Positions 25,513 to 33,882 of a stretch of 64,000 nucleotides of DNA are shown piece by piece. Source of the stretch: Deltaproteobacteria bacterium. Its GTDB lineage: Bacteria; Bdellovibrionota; Bdellovibrionia; Bdellovibrionales; Bdellovibrionaceae. Made by a program: the position numbers and the translations under genes. The notes under the pieces are model-generated. The model ran no database searches. It was not told the origin of the DNA and saw only the letters and a program-made list of their open reading frames with translations. The first letter of the stretch is position 1; every line of letters begins with the position of its first letter. Location of the stretch: assembly GCA_017302835.1 (NCBI GenBank), contig JAFLCC010000005.1:248001-312000 (forward strand), in the 5' to 3' direction.

Positions 25513-27504
25513 TCACTCATCGATGGCCTCTGGTTCTGGCGAGGGGGTGAGGGCTTTAACACTTTTAACTTTTTGAGATTTGAGCCCTTCAGCAATTATA
25601 TCTGGATGGTATTTTTCAAAATAAGCTTGGATGACATCTCGAACAATTGGAGCCGCCCCTGTGCTGCCATGACAAGAATGTTCAGCCAAAACTCCCACGG
25701 CGATCTCGGGATTTTCAACAGGAGCAAAGGCAATAAACCAACCATGATGGCGCATATGAATCGGTTTCGAAGTGCAATTAGAATAAATTTGATCAGCAGA
25801 AAAACCCATAACTTGGGAAGTTCCTGTTTTTCCAGCCATTTGCACTCCAGGAATTTTCCAGAATCGAGCGGTGCCACGGTCCCCATTAGCGACCCTTCGC
25901 ATGCCTTCGCGAACGATATCAAAAGTTTTTTCTGAAATTTTAACGCCATTAGCTTGTACCTTTGTAAGATCTCTGACAAGTTGAGGAAAAGTTTCTTTTA
26001 AGACCTTTCCTTCTTGATCGACCACTTTTTGAATAACATAAGGTCGATAAACTTTTCCTTTTAATCCAATGGTGTTGTAAGCGAGGGTCATTTGTAACAA
26101 GGTCGTGTTGACGAAGCCTTGGCCAATGGCCGTACTCAGATTTTCACCTTCTTGCCATTCCTCGCCTCGATTTTGTTTTTTCCAAAGAGAATTGGGCATA
26201 TTGCCGGGAACTTCACGGGCTAATTCAATTCCTGTTTTTTGCCCAATGCCAAGAAGAGAAATGTAGTCGTACATTTTTTCAATACCTAAGCGAATTCCCA
26301 TTTGATAAAAAAATACATTCGAGCTTCTCTCGATAGCATCGTAAATATTAATATTTCCATGCCCGCCTTTTTGATGATCGTGATAGGGTCTTTTGCCAAA
26401 ATAAAAAACTCCTGGGGCATAAATTATTTGTGTGTCTGTTATTTTTTTTTCTTCAAGGGCGGCTAAGGCCACAAGGGGTTTAAAGGTAGATCCCGGGGAG
26501 TGATGATCCTGGATCACTTTATTTCTCATAGGTTTAAACGGATCATTGATTAGATGGTTCCAGGTTTGGGCAGAGATTGCTGCTGCGAATTCATTGGGGT
26601 TGAATGCGGGTTCAGAAAGCCAGGCAAGAACTTGGCCATCTGATTTTATTGCCACCAGGGAACCAATGCGATCTAGTTTTTTAAAAGACTTATAGGCGGC
26701 ATCTTGAATATCTCTATCAATGGTCAGAACGGCATTATTCCCATGAATAGCATCTTGGTCTGTAATTTTTTCGCCCAATATGTTTGGATTTTTTAAGCTG
26801 GTTTCTCTGCCATGGGCATCCACTTGAATAAAGCTAATGCCATCGGTTCCTCGAATATCTTTTTCAAGATTTTCTTCAATTCCACTTTTTCCAATGATAT
26901 CTCCTTGTTCAAATTTCAAGAGCCCGCGATAGAGTTCATTGAGTAGGGGTAATTGTTTTTTAGAGATTTCACTGACGTAGCCAAATAACTGAGCTCCATT
27001 TTTTTCTAGTGGATAATGTCTTAAGATAGTTTCTCTGATTTCTAACCCAGGAGTATCGAGGTTAATTCTTTTTAATCGAAAGACTTCTTCACGACTTAGA
27101 TTCTCCTTAAGCTTCACAATTGAAAAAGGGCCATTCACCTTACGGCTTCTTTGCACTTTGATAATAATTTTTTCAGGCTCCAGATTGATCAGTGGCCCTA
27201 CATTTTTTGCGAGGTCTTCAAGATTCGAAATATACTGTGGTGATAAAATAACTTCAAAACCAGGAAGATTTTGAATCAGAACTTTCCCCTGGCGATCCAA
27301 AATCAAACCACGAGGTGCGGGAATTTTAATTTGTTTGATTCTATTTTTCTCTGAAAAGTCTCTTAACTCAGAGCCAGAAATAATTTGGAGGTACCATAAT
27401 CGAAACATATAAGTAACAAAGGTCAAAGAAATAAGAAAATAAAAATATTTATATCGACCCCAATACTCTTTGGCTTCATCTGGATTGTTAACATATTCAG
27501 CCAT
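25513..27504 (-). CDS. mrdA: Penicillin-binding protein 2, elongation transpeptidase
   Basis: Cross-links peptidoglycan during cell elongation and works with RodA. A single N-terminal membrane anchor (about 17-37) is followed by the PBP dimerisation domain (RGLILDRQGKVLIQN) and a transpeptidase domain. The active-site Ser339 lies in GSTFKP (SxxK), SSN is in ERSSNVFFYQMG, and KTG is in MAGKTGTSQV. The 663-residue length is normal. The ATG has a GGAGA site and overlaps the end of mreD by 8 nt. Confidence 0.95.
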   Translation of the reverse strand: MAEYVNNPDEAKEYWGRYKYFYFLISLTFVTYMFRLWYLQIISGSELRDFSEKNRIKQIKIPAPRGLILDRQGKVLIQNLPGFEVILSPQYISNLEDLAKNVGPLINLEPEKIIIKVQRSRKVNGPFSIVKLKENLSREEVFRLKRINLDTPGLEIRETILRHYPLEKNGAQLFGYVSEISKKQLPLLNELYRGLLKFEQGDIIGKSGIEENLEKDIRGTDGISFIQVDAHGRETSLKNPNILGEKITDQDAIHGNNAVLTIDRDIQDAAYKSFKKLDRIGSLVAIKSDGQVLAWLSEPAFNPNEFAAAISAQTWNHLINDPFKPMRNKVIQDHHSPGSTFKPLVALAALEEKKITDTQIIYAPGVFYFGKRPYHDHQKGGHGNINIYDAIERSSNVFFYQMGIRLGIEKMYDYISLLGIGQKTGIELAREVPGNMPNSLWKKQNRGEEWQEGENLSTAIGQGFVNTTLLQMTLAYNTIGLKGKVYRPYVIQKVVDQEGKVLKETFPQLVRDLTKVQANGVKISEKTFDIVREGMRRVANGDRGTARFWKIPGVQMAGKTGTSQVMGFSADQIYSNCTSKPIHMRHHGWFIAFAPVENPEIAVGVLAEHSCHGSTGAAPIVRDVIQAYFEKYHPDIIAEGLKSQKVKSVKALTPSPEPEAIDE

Positions 27505-28048
27505 GCGTATCTCCGTGGCTATCTCTGTGAATATCCGCTAAGATTTCCGGTTTAAAGGAAATGTCTATTTTTTTTATAAGATGATAAGAAAAGTAAGCGA
27601 CTATGGACGTCCAAACCAGTTGCAAAAATCGGGAACCAAGCAAAAGGGGCGTGTGTCTAGATTCAAAAGCGAGGGATGATAAAATATAAGAAAGATGGAA
27701 TAAAAACAAACTGCTCGAAGTCATTATTGTAAAATAAATGGGTCCAGGCCAATAGACTCTATTTTTCACTATAAACAAAAAGAGAAAGGTGATCATCGAA
27801 CTAAAATAGAGCATTCCAATAGAGGTGTAGGTAAAAAGAGAATAGATATAGACGATGCTATAACAAAATAATAATGATTTCCAAGAGTCTTTGTCTAATC
27901 CAAAGTAAACAAAAAGAACGAAACTTAAAAAAGGAGAAGTTAAGTTACCGAACAACTGAAACCAAATAACGCTTTGAAAAGTGCAAAGTAAAAAAGTAAA
28001 AAAGAGAAACAAAAGACCATGAAAAAATATTTTATTATTTTTTTTCAA
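27497..28048 (-). CDS. mreD: Rod-shape-determining membrane protein MreD
   Basis: A 183-residue protein made almost entirely of hydrophobic segments (about 5-6 spans), poorly conserved in sequence as is usual for MreD. It is identified mainly by size, topology and position between mreC and PBP2. The start is a TTG overlapping the mreC TGA stop (TTGA). The C-terminus is hydrophilic and His-rich (IHRDSHGDTHG). Confidence 0.8.
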   Translation of the reverse strand: MKKNNKIFFHGLLFLFFTFLLCTFQSVIWFQLFGNLTSPFLSFVLFVYFGLDKDSWKSLLFCYSIVYIYSLFTYTSIGMLYFSSMITFLFLFIVKNRVYWPGPIYFTIMTSSSLFLFHLSYILSSLAFESRHTPLLLGSRFLQLVWTSIVAYFSYHLIKKIDISFKPEILADIHRDSHGDTHG

Positions 28049-28908
28049 TTAGCGGTCTCCGTTTTAAGTAATTCAGATAAATCTTGATTAGCAGCATTGA
28101 GAACAACAAAAACTTCTTCAACTTTATCAGGATCAACGATGGGCTTAAGATCCACCTTTAGGGAAACACTTATTTGTTTTTTTTCCGTGGTTTCCACAAT
28201 TGCAAGAGGGAATCCCTTTGGGAAAATATTGTCTAAGCCACCCGTAACAACAAGATCGCCTGGTTTCACATCTTCAGTGCGTTCGACATATTTTAAGACG
28301 GCTCCTCCCCCAGAGCCCCCTTTTCCTTCAACAATTCCTTGAGCACGGCTACGTTGAATGATTCCATCGATAACGGCATAGCGATCTGTGACTAATAAAA
28401 CATGCGCTGTTTTCTTAGAGGGTTTGTAAATGTAACCAAGAGCCCCAGATAAAGTCATCACCGCTTGACCTGGCAAGATGCCTTCATCGGTACCTTTGTT
28501 AATCGTGACGGTGTTATGATCAGGCACTAAATCTCTGGCGATAACCTGTGCCGACAATAAATTCATTTTAGAATTTTGTTTAAAATTGAGGAGGTCCTTG
28601 AGGCGGTTGTTTTCTGCCACCACCTCATTGAATTTCAATAGCTGAGTTTGTAACTCTTTGTTTTGTTCTTTGAGGGCATTATTATCTTTTTTGATATTTA
28701 AAAGATTTAAGTATCTAGCTGTCGAGTCTTTAATACCTTTGCTGTAGTCAAAGAAAAATTTTTCCATGCTTCCCGCAAACCAGCTGAATGGTTGATTGAA
28801 CCAACTCGATTGATCAGGTCTTTGTTCTATGTTGATAGTGATAAGAGGTAAGATAAACACAAAAGCGAAAAAAATAATTTTTTTTAGATTTAAATTTACG
28901 AAATTCAA
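28045..28908 (-). CDS. mreC: Rod-shape-determining protein MreC
   Basis: A single-span periplasmic scaffold of the elongasome, 287 residues. It has an N-terminal membrane helix (KKIIFFAFVFILPLITI), then a coiled coil (about 70-115: NIKKDNNALKEQNKELQTQL) and the double beta-barrel domain with VIARDLVPDHNTVTINKGT, GILPGQAV and GDLVVTGGLDNIFPKGFPL. The start is a TTG with a CAGGGA site. No mreB is upstream: the operon begins here, and the next gene is divergent. Confidence 0.92.
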   Translation of the reverse strand: MNFVNLNLKKIIFFAFVFILPLITINIEQRPDQSSWFNQPFSWFAGSMEKFFFDYSKGIKDSTARYLNLLNIKKDNNALKEQNKELQTQLLKFNEVVAENNRLKDLLNFKQNSKMNLLSAQVIARDLVPDHNTVTINKGTDEGILPGQAVMTLSGALGYIYKPSKKTAHVLLVTDRYAVIDGIIQRSRAQGIVEGKGGSGGGAVLKYVERTEDVKPGDLVVTGGLDNIFPKGFPLAIVETTEKKQISVSLKVDLKPIVDPDKVEEVFVVLNAANQDLSELLKTETAN

Positions 28909-29008
28909 TTTTCCCTGCCTTTTAAAATATTAAAGTGAAGATGGCGTTCGGGGCAAGATATAATCTGCAATTTTGTCTTGAAAAGAATAAAAAAAAAGGG
29001 TCATATTA

Positions 29009-30613
29009 ATGGAACTCAAAGATTTAACACCAAATGAGGAAGACATGACAAAAGATACCAGAAGACATCACGCGGCTCCTAAGACCCATCCAAAGGCCTT
29101 AAATTTTGTGGATCACATTAAGGAGATTCTTGCTTCTAAAGATCGAACAAAAAAAGTCATCGGAACCATTTTGTTTGCTGTTCCCATTATGATTGTTTTT
29201 GTCTTTTTTGGTCTCCCCAAAAATGATCTCAGCGGGGGAGCTAGTGCCGCCCAGGTAAATAAGATTTTTATTTCCCTCAAAGATTTTTCCCAGGAAGAAT
29301 CCCGCATTCAAAAAATGCAAGAGTATTATGCGCAAATGTTTGGTCAGCCCTTTACTTTCGACCCAGAGCGCCACAAAATGATAAGAAGACAGGCTATTGA
29401 ATCCTTAATTCAGAATGAACTCCTTTCCCAAGGGGCCGAGGAGGAGGGTGTACTGGTTTCAGATAAAGAGATCTTAGAAAAGATTAAAGAGATCCCAGAG
29501 TTTAAAAAAGAAGGTTTTTTTCAAGCTTCACACTACTTTCAGTTGCTGGAAGCTAATAATTTAACGCCGACACAATTCGAAAAATCCATAAAGAAACAAG
29601 TCCAAGCTCTTCGTACCAAAGAAATTTTTGAGACCAGTGTAAAACCGTCTTTGTATGAATTGAACTTGATCAAGGAACTAAAAAGCACTCAATGGAATGT
29701 CCAATTTGTAAAACTGGATAAAGAGGAATTAAGCAAAAAGATGGTGGTTGCGGCTAGTGAGATTCAAAAAAATTTAAGTCAGGAGGAGTTTGTTAAAAGG
29801 GCCACTTCCTATTTCGAAGCAAATAAAAACCAGTATGACACTCCAGAAAAAATATCTGCCCAGGTTATTGTAGTGAACTTTAAACCTGGAGACGCAGCTT
29901 CACTAAAAGTCGCTGACGATAAAATTAAATTAATATCCGAGAAGGTGAAAGCTGAGGATTTTGGCAAATTGGCCCAAACCTACTCAGAGGATCTTGGGAG
30001 TAAAAATAAAAAAGGGGATTTAGGATTTTTTGCGAAGGGAGAAAAAGATCCTGGCATGGAACAAGTTGCTTTCTCTCTGCCTGTGGGTGAAGTCTCTTCA
30101 CCCATCAAAGGTTTTAGCAGTTATCAAATTATCAAAGTCAATGGGAAAGTGCCTTTAGTCAAAGCTGTTTTTGATAGTGTCAAAACCAAAATAGCTTCAG
30201 AATTAATTTCACGAGATATTTTTGACACTCAATTAAAGCAGATAGAGGAAGCCTTAAAGAAAAATGATTTAAATGTCCTTACCCAAGCGATGAATGTGTT
30301 AAATGCCCATTGGGATGAAACGGGATTTTTTAATTTAGATGCCACTCAGATCCCCAAGCTCTCAGAAAAAGAGCTCAAGTCTGCGGTCTTCCAATTATCT
30401 CCTGCCAAAAAACTTTCATCGAGTATCACTTATTTAAAAGGGGCAAAATATATTGTTTACCTAAAGGAAACAAAGGTGGAAACCTCGACTCTCGATTTAA
30501 AAAAGGAAGTCATGAACTTGGCACAACAAAAGGGATCTCAATTGCAAGAGGACTGGATTCAGTCTCTCAGAAAAGTGGGAAAGATTAATATCAATCCGAT
30601 TATCTATCAATAA
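29009..30613 (+). CDS. ppiD: PpiD/SurA-like membrane-anchored peptidyl-prolyl isomerase
   Basis: A periplasmic folding factor tethered to the inner membrane. A cytosolic N-terminus is followed by one membrane helix (about 46-66: VIGTILFAVPIMIVFVFF), a SurA-N-like helical region (about 75-215: RRQAIESLIQNELLSQGAEE), a parvulin PPIase domain (about 275-385: YSEDLGSKNKKGDLGFF, AFSLPVGEVSSPI) and a helical C-terminal part. The order and anchor match PpiD; its length is 534 versus 623 in E. coli. The ATG at 29009 follows AAGGG; a later ATG (29045) with GAGG is possible. The 120-bp repeat starts directly after its stop. Confidence 0.82.
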   Translation: MELKDLTPNEEDMTKDTRRHHAAPKTHPKALNFVDHIKEILASKDRTKKVIGTILFAVPIMIVFVFFGLPKNDLSGGASAAQVNKIFISLKDFSQEESRIQKMQEYYAQMFGQPFTFDPERHKMIRRQAIESLIQNELLSQGAEEEGVLVSDKEILEKIKEIPEFKKEGFFQASHYFQLLEANNLTPTQFEKSIKKQVQALRTKEIFETSVKPSLYELNLIKELKSTQWNVQFVKLDKEELSKKMVVAASEIQKNLSQEEFVKRATSYFEANKNQYDTPEKISAQVIVVNFKPGDAASLKVADDKIKLISEKVKAEDFGKLAQTYSEDLGSKNKKGDLGFFAKGEKDPGMEQVAFSLPVGEVSSPIKGFSSYQIIKVNGKVPLVKAVFDSVKTKIASELISRDIFDTQLKQIEEALKKNDLNVLTQAMNVLNAHWDETGFFNLDATQIPKLSEKELKSAVFQLSPAKKLSSSITYLKGAKYIVYLKETKVETSTLDLKKEVMNLAQQKGSQLQEDWIQSLRKVGKININPIIYQ

Positions 30614-30733
30614 GAGCGCGCTTGAAAAGTCTTAACTCTTCGTTCTCGTCGGTCGGACTCCCTGCGACTTGGCTGTGCCAAGCCTCAGTCGCCTCCCTCC
30701 TGCGGCCTCGATCAAGACTCTTCAAGTGCGCTC
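30614..30733 (+). repeat. 120-bp dispersed hairpin-ended repeat, copy 2
   Basis: Same length and same orientation as the copy at 19272-19391, with no indels between them. Outer arms are 30614-30635 and 30712-30733, and the core hairpin CTTGGC-TGT-GCCAAG is at 30668-30682. Several arm differences from copy 1 are paired changes that keep base pairing. It begins one base after the ppiD-like stop codon, so it forms the 3' untranslated region of that gene. Confidence 0.88.
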
Positions 30734-30760
30734 TAAGACTTTGAAACAAAGGGAAAATAA

Positions 30761-31417
30761 ATGACCCCTGCCGAGTCTCAAAAATTAGTTTTTTACCGTT
30801 CTTTTGTGGGCAGTTTTGATTTTCATCCAAGTTATCTTGGTTGGAGCACTGATCAATCAGGTATGAAGATCCAAATTCCAATCGAAATTCAATGTGGGTG
30901 TTATCATCCCGTTAACCCAGAATCAGGAATGAGTGTTCAACTTACGAAGGTAGATCAAGGTTTAAAAGATCTACAGATAGCATTTCAGCCAATGGTTTTT
31001 TTAAATCTGTCGGATATTTTTTTCAAAACTTTGGATTGGCTGCAATCTCACCTGGAACATTTTAGTGAATTGGTTATTTCTTCACAGGATAAACAAATTC
31101 AGCTCTCTTACCTGAGTGCTGAGTTTTTTCTACAAATCACTCAAGCTAGAATTTTGAAAAATCAAAATAATTCTCTATTTTGGAGTCCTGTTCGGTATGA
31201 ATTTAAATTTCCTAACAGACAGGCCACGAAAGATTTTTATGATAACTCATTGGAAGCATTCAGGCGAAACCCCTTAGAATCAACTTCTGATTTCCACCAA
31301 TTTAGTTTTAAAAGTCCCAAAACACAAAATTGGATTACCGGAATTTATTCGGCACAGACTTCCATCACTCTTCCGGCTATATCTACACCGATTACCTTGA
31401 CTGTTTCCCAAGAATAA
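30761..31417 (+). CDS. Protein of unknown function
   Basis: A 218-residue soluble protein with no signal peptide. The ribosome site is AAGGG before the ATG. Notable are an N-terminal strand-rich part (LVFYRSFVGSFDFHP, QIPIEIQCGCYHP) with a CxC pair and several aromatic residues, and a C-terminal beta-rich segment. I do not recognise a family. Its last about 73 bp overlap, on the opposite strand, the end of the small secreted-protein gene at 31345-31647. Confidence 0.65.
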   Translation: MTPAESQKLVFYRSFVGSFDFHPSYLGWSTDQSGMKIQIPIEIQCGCYHPVNPESGMSVQLTKVDQGLKDLQIAFQPMVFLNLSDIFFKTLDWLQSHLEHFSELVISSQDKQIQLSYLSAEFFLQITQARILKNQNNSLFWSPVRYEFKFPNRQATKDFYDNSLEAFRRNPLESTSDFHQFSFKSPKTQNWITGIYSAQTSITLPAISTPITLTVSQE

Positions 31418-31647
31418 ACCACTTTGTTTTTTTCGTGGTCATATGAAGCCTGCTTAACTTGTAATTCAACTTGATAAGATTTGCCTTCAGGCAGACATGG
31501 ATTTCCATCAGTATTTTCGACTTGCTTAATGATGGTTCTTGTATCATTAGCTTTAAGTTTTGATGCCGCTTTTTGAACCGTCAAATTGCCAGCAAAGGCA
31601 GAACCACCCAATAATATTGTAGCGATGACTATAAATGCATTCTTCAT
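31345..31647 (-). CDS. Small secreted protein of unknown function
   Basis: A 100-residue product with a clear signal peptide (KNAFIVIATILLGGSAFA-G). The mature part of about 80 residues has two Cys (NPCLPEG and EVCAE) that probably form a disulfide, and short beta-type segments. A very good AAGGAG ribosome site precedes the ATG. Its 3' end overlaps the convergent gene by 73 bp. The architecture recalls small periplasmic proteins of Bdellovibrio-like bacteria, but no family is recognised. Confidence 0.7.
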   Translation of the reverse strand: MKNAFIVIATILLGGSAFAGNLTVQKAASKLKANDTRTIIKQVENTDGNPCLPEGKSYQVELQVKQASYDHEKNKVVYSWETVKVIGVDIAGRVMEVCAE

Positions 31648-31798
31648 CTTTCTTTCTCCTTTTGATGTTTTCGACTAAACCTAGGCTTAGGAATAAATGA
31701 AAAACTTATGGAATCTAAGAAAAATATGTTTGATGTGAAATCATTTCTCGATTGTCTTGAGATTTTCCAAAAGCAAGGCTAAAAGCAGAAAATAAAAA

Positions 31799-32204
31799 CT
31801 AGATTCTTCTTTTTTTGGTCATGAAATCAAAAAGAAATAGTGAAGCCAAAAAGATTATTGCAATGGCTAGAGTTTCGATCCAGATAGGGAATGGAATTCT
31901 TTCAACCTTTAAAACAGCAGAGACAGAGGGCAATTGGATCAGGAGTATAATAGATAACAAGTAAACAGCTCCAAAAGGATAATAAGACCATGACTTTACC
32001 TCGAGCTAAATTTAAATCAGGATTAATGGGATCTCTCAGAATAAAAATCAAAGATAAGGCAATGGCAAAACCGACACCAAAAATGGCAAAGCGAAATAAA
32101 TCTAACTTTTCAAAAAATACCCCATTTGATTTTCTTACTTGAGGTGAAGCAACTGATTGAAATGCGAGAATCGCTGTTGGATGAATAATTAATTCCACCA
32201 AAAT
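31799..32204 (-). pseudogene. Remnant of P-type cation ATPase C-terminus
   Basis: A frame opening LVELIIHPTAILAFQ looks like the conserved C-terminal membrane region of P-type cation ATPases. It continues through a hydrophobic span (FAIFGVGFAIALSLIFI) until a frame change around 31985-31995. The neighbouring frame then continues sensibly (SWSYYPFGAVYLLSIILLI, later ERIPFPIWIETLAIAIIFL) to a stop at 31799-31801. A stop also lies directly upstream at 32205-32207. There is no ATPase core, so this is a truncated, frameshifted fragment. The ATPase identity rests on a short motif. Confidence 0.5.
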
Positions 32205-32287
32205 TCACTGCCTCGGTGAGTTGGTATCAGGAACCATACCAGAGCTGTGAATAGCTGGCGTTGCACCTGCTAATGTCAATGATGAAT

Positions 32288-32560
32288 TTATGTTTGAGCA
32301 GGTGTCTCAGGAGCTTTCAAATGGAAGACTCTTTGGCGACAAAGGCTGGTAACTTGGTCAATATCTGGATTATTCTCAATAACATCATTGAAAACTATTA
32401 TATCAAATTTTTCATGCTCATTAAGTAACTATTGATTTCATATTGAGATAAAGTTTCTAATTCTCAACTGTTTTAAGCCACTTTCACGAGCTACTTCATC
32501 CAATAATAAATGAGCTTTATTTAAATTTATAACCGGATTAAGTGCCTTTTCATATTCACA
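32288..32560 (-). pseudogene. Remnants of a SAM-dependent methyltransferase-like gene
   Basis: Two reading-frame pieces lie in succession on the minus strand. One (32438-32560) reads EKALNPVINLNKAHLLLDEV. The next (32288-32416), in another frame, reads HEKFDIIVFNDVIENNPDID followed by SLCRQRVF. The second matches the acidic motif region of class I methyltransferases (FDxIxxxDVIEHxPD). Stops and frameshifts prevent a single product. Family assignment is tentative. Confidence 0.4.
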
Positions 32561-32855
32561 ACTTCGTCAAATATAATGACCCATTCAATCCTCTTCCTAA
32601 TGCACGCCTTTTAATCATAACATAGTTAAACATCTATAGTATAGCTTTATGAAAGCTCAATCAAAATATTAGCAAAACAACACTATTTACAGTAGTTAGC
32701 GCGACGAAAAATTTCAAATCTTTAATTTGGTATATTAAACTCTTCCTGACTAATGACTTTACATAAATAACAAAAATAATCTAATATATCCGCATATTAA
32801 TGCGTACTAATATAACTGAATATTGTTATCTATATTATTAGAAGTGAGGTCCTAC
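32561..32855. other. AT-rich spacer at polysaccharide locus boundary
   Basis: I see no gene here on either strand, only very AT-rich sequence with many stops. It must carry the promoter for the glycosyltransferase gene that follows, but no box pair stands out. No JUMPstart/ops motif was found. Confidence 0.5.
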
Positions 32856-33836
32856 TTGGAGATAATCAATTTAAAATTTGCAGTAGTTATTCCAAGCTAC
32901 AAAGTACAGAATCATATCCTTAAAGTCATTCAGTTGATTGGAAATGAAATTAGTCGGATTTATATTGTTGATGACTGCTGTCCAAATGCAACAGGTGAAT
33001 ACGTAAAGAAAAACTGTAATGATCCTCGTGTTGTAATAGTTCGCCATCAAGAAAATCAAGGTGTTGGCGGTGCTGTAATGACAGGTTACAAAGTCGCAAT
33101 TAATGAAGGAATGGACATAATTATTAAAATTGATGGCGACAATCAGATGGATCCAACTTTAATACCAAATTTTATCAATCCAATCCTTTGTGGTGAAGCT
33201 GATTATACAAAAGGAAATCGTTTTTTTAATTTAGAAACAATTACAAACATGCCATGGACTCGGTTATTTGGAAATGCTATTTTATCATTTATGACTAAAG
33301 TTTCTTCGGGATATTGGGATTTATTTGATCCAACAAATGGCTTTACTGCTATACATAGAGACGTAGCAAAACTTTTACCATTTGATAAAATAAGTCGACG
33401 GTATTTTTTTGAAACTGATATGTTGTTTAGATTGAACACGCTAAAGGCCGTTGTTGTTGATATCCCCATGGAAGCAAAATATGATGATGAGGTTAGCAAC
33501 CTCAGAATTTCTAAAATTATTGGTGAATTTATTTTTAAACACACACGTAATTTTATCAAAAGAATTTTTTATAATTACTATTTGAGAGATCTATCAATTG
33601 CTTCAATTGAATTACCAGTTGGACTATTATTATTTTCCTTTGGAACTTGCTTTGGCTATTCTGAATGGAATAACTCTTATAACACCGGAAAAGTTGCTTC
33701 GAGTGGCACAGTGATGCTTGCCGCCATGCCAATAATTCTAGGTGTTCAATTAATACTTTCTTTTTTTAATTATGATACATCAAACGTACCTAAAAAAGCT
33801 TTACATACGAAATATTCAAAAAAAAATAGAGGATAA
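32856..33836 (+). CDS. GT2 glycosyltransferase with C-terminal membrane segments
   Basis: A polyprenyl-phosphate-type family 2 glycosyltransferase. The N-terminal GT-A domain starts FAVVIPSYKVQNHILKVI, with IYIVDDCCPNATG and the metal-binding DGDNQMDP. Two C-terminal hydrophobic segments (SIELPVGLLLFSFGTCFGY; TVMLAAMPIILGVQLILSFF) suggest membrane attachment. The start taken is the TTG at 32856, which has a TGAGG ribosome site; the longer frame from 32823 lacks one. It is the first intact gene of the polysaccharide locus. Confidence 0.85.
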   Translation: MEIINLKFAVVIPSYKVQNHILKVIQLIGNEISRIYIVDDCCPNATGEYVKKNCNDPRVVIVRHQENQGVGGAVMTGYKVAINEGMDIIIKIDGDNQMDPTLIPNFINPILCGEADYTKGNRFFNLETITNMPWTRLFGNAILSFMTKVSSGYWDLFDPTNGFTAIHRDVAKLLPFDKISRRYFFETDMLFRLNTLKAVVVDIPMEAKYDDEVSNLRISKIIGEFIFKHTRNFIKRIFYNYYLRDLSIASIELPVGLLLFSFGTCFGYSEWNNSYNTGKVASSGTVMLAAMPIILGVQLILSFFNYDTSNVPKKALHTKYSKKNRG

Positions 33837-33882
33837 AATTTAATTTTGCAACCTAATACAAAAATCCCAAGGACTTAATTTT

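Noticed and set aside
25596-25979. Other-frame ORFs of 100 or more codons inside mrdA and similar genes
   Set aside because: They are out-of-frame shadows of well-supported genes with clear catalytic motifs.
32208-32290. A minus-strand reading with SLTLAGATPAIHSSGMVP in frame with the ATPase remnant
   Set aside because: It ends at a stop just upstream of the ATPase-like motif and is only about 30 residues; I cannot tie it to any family or element.
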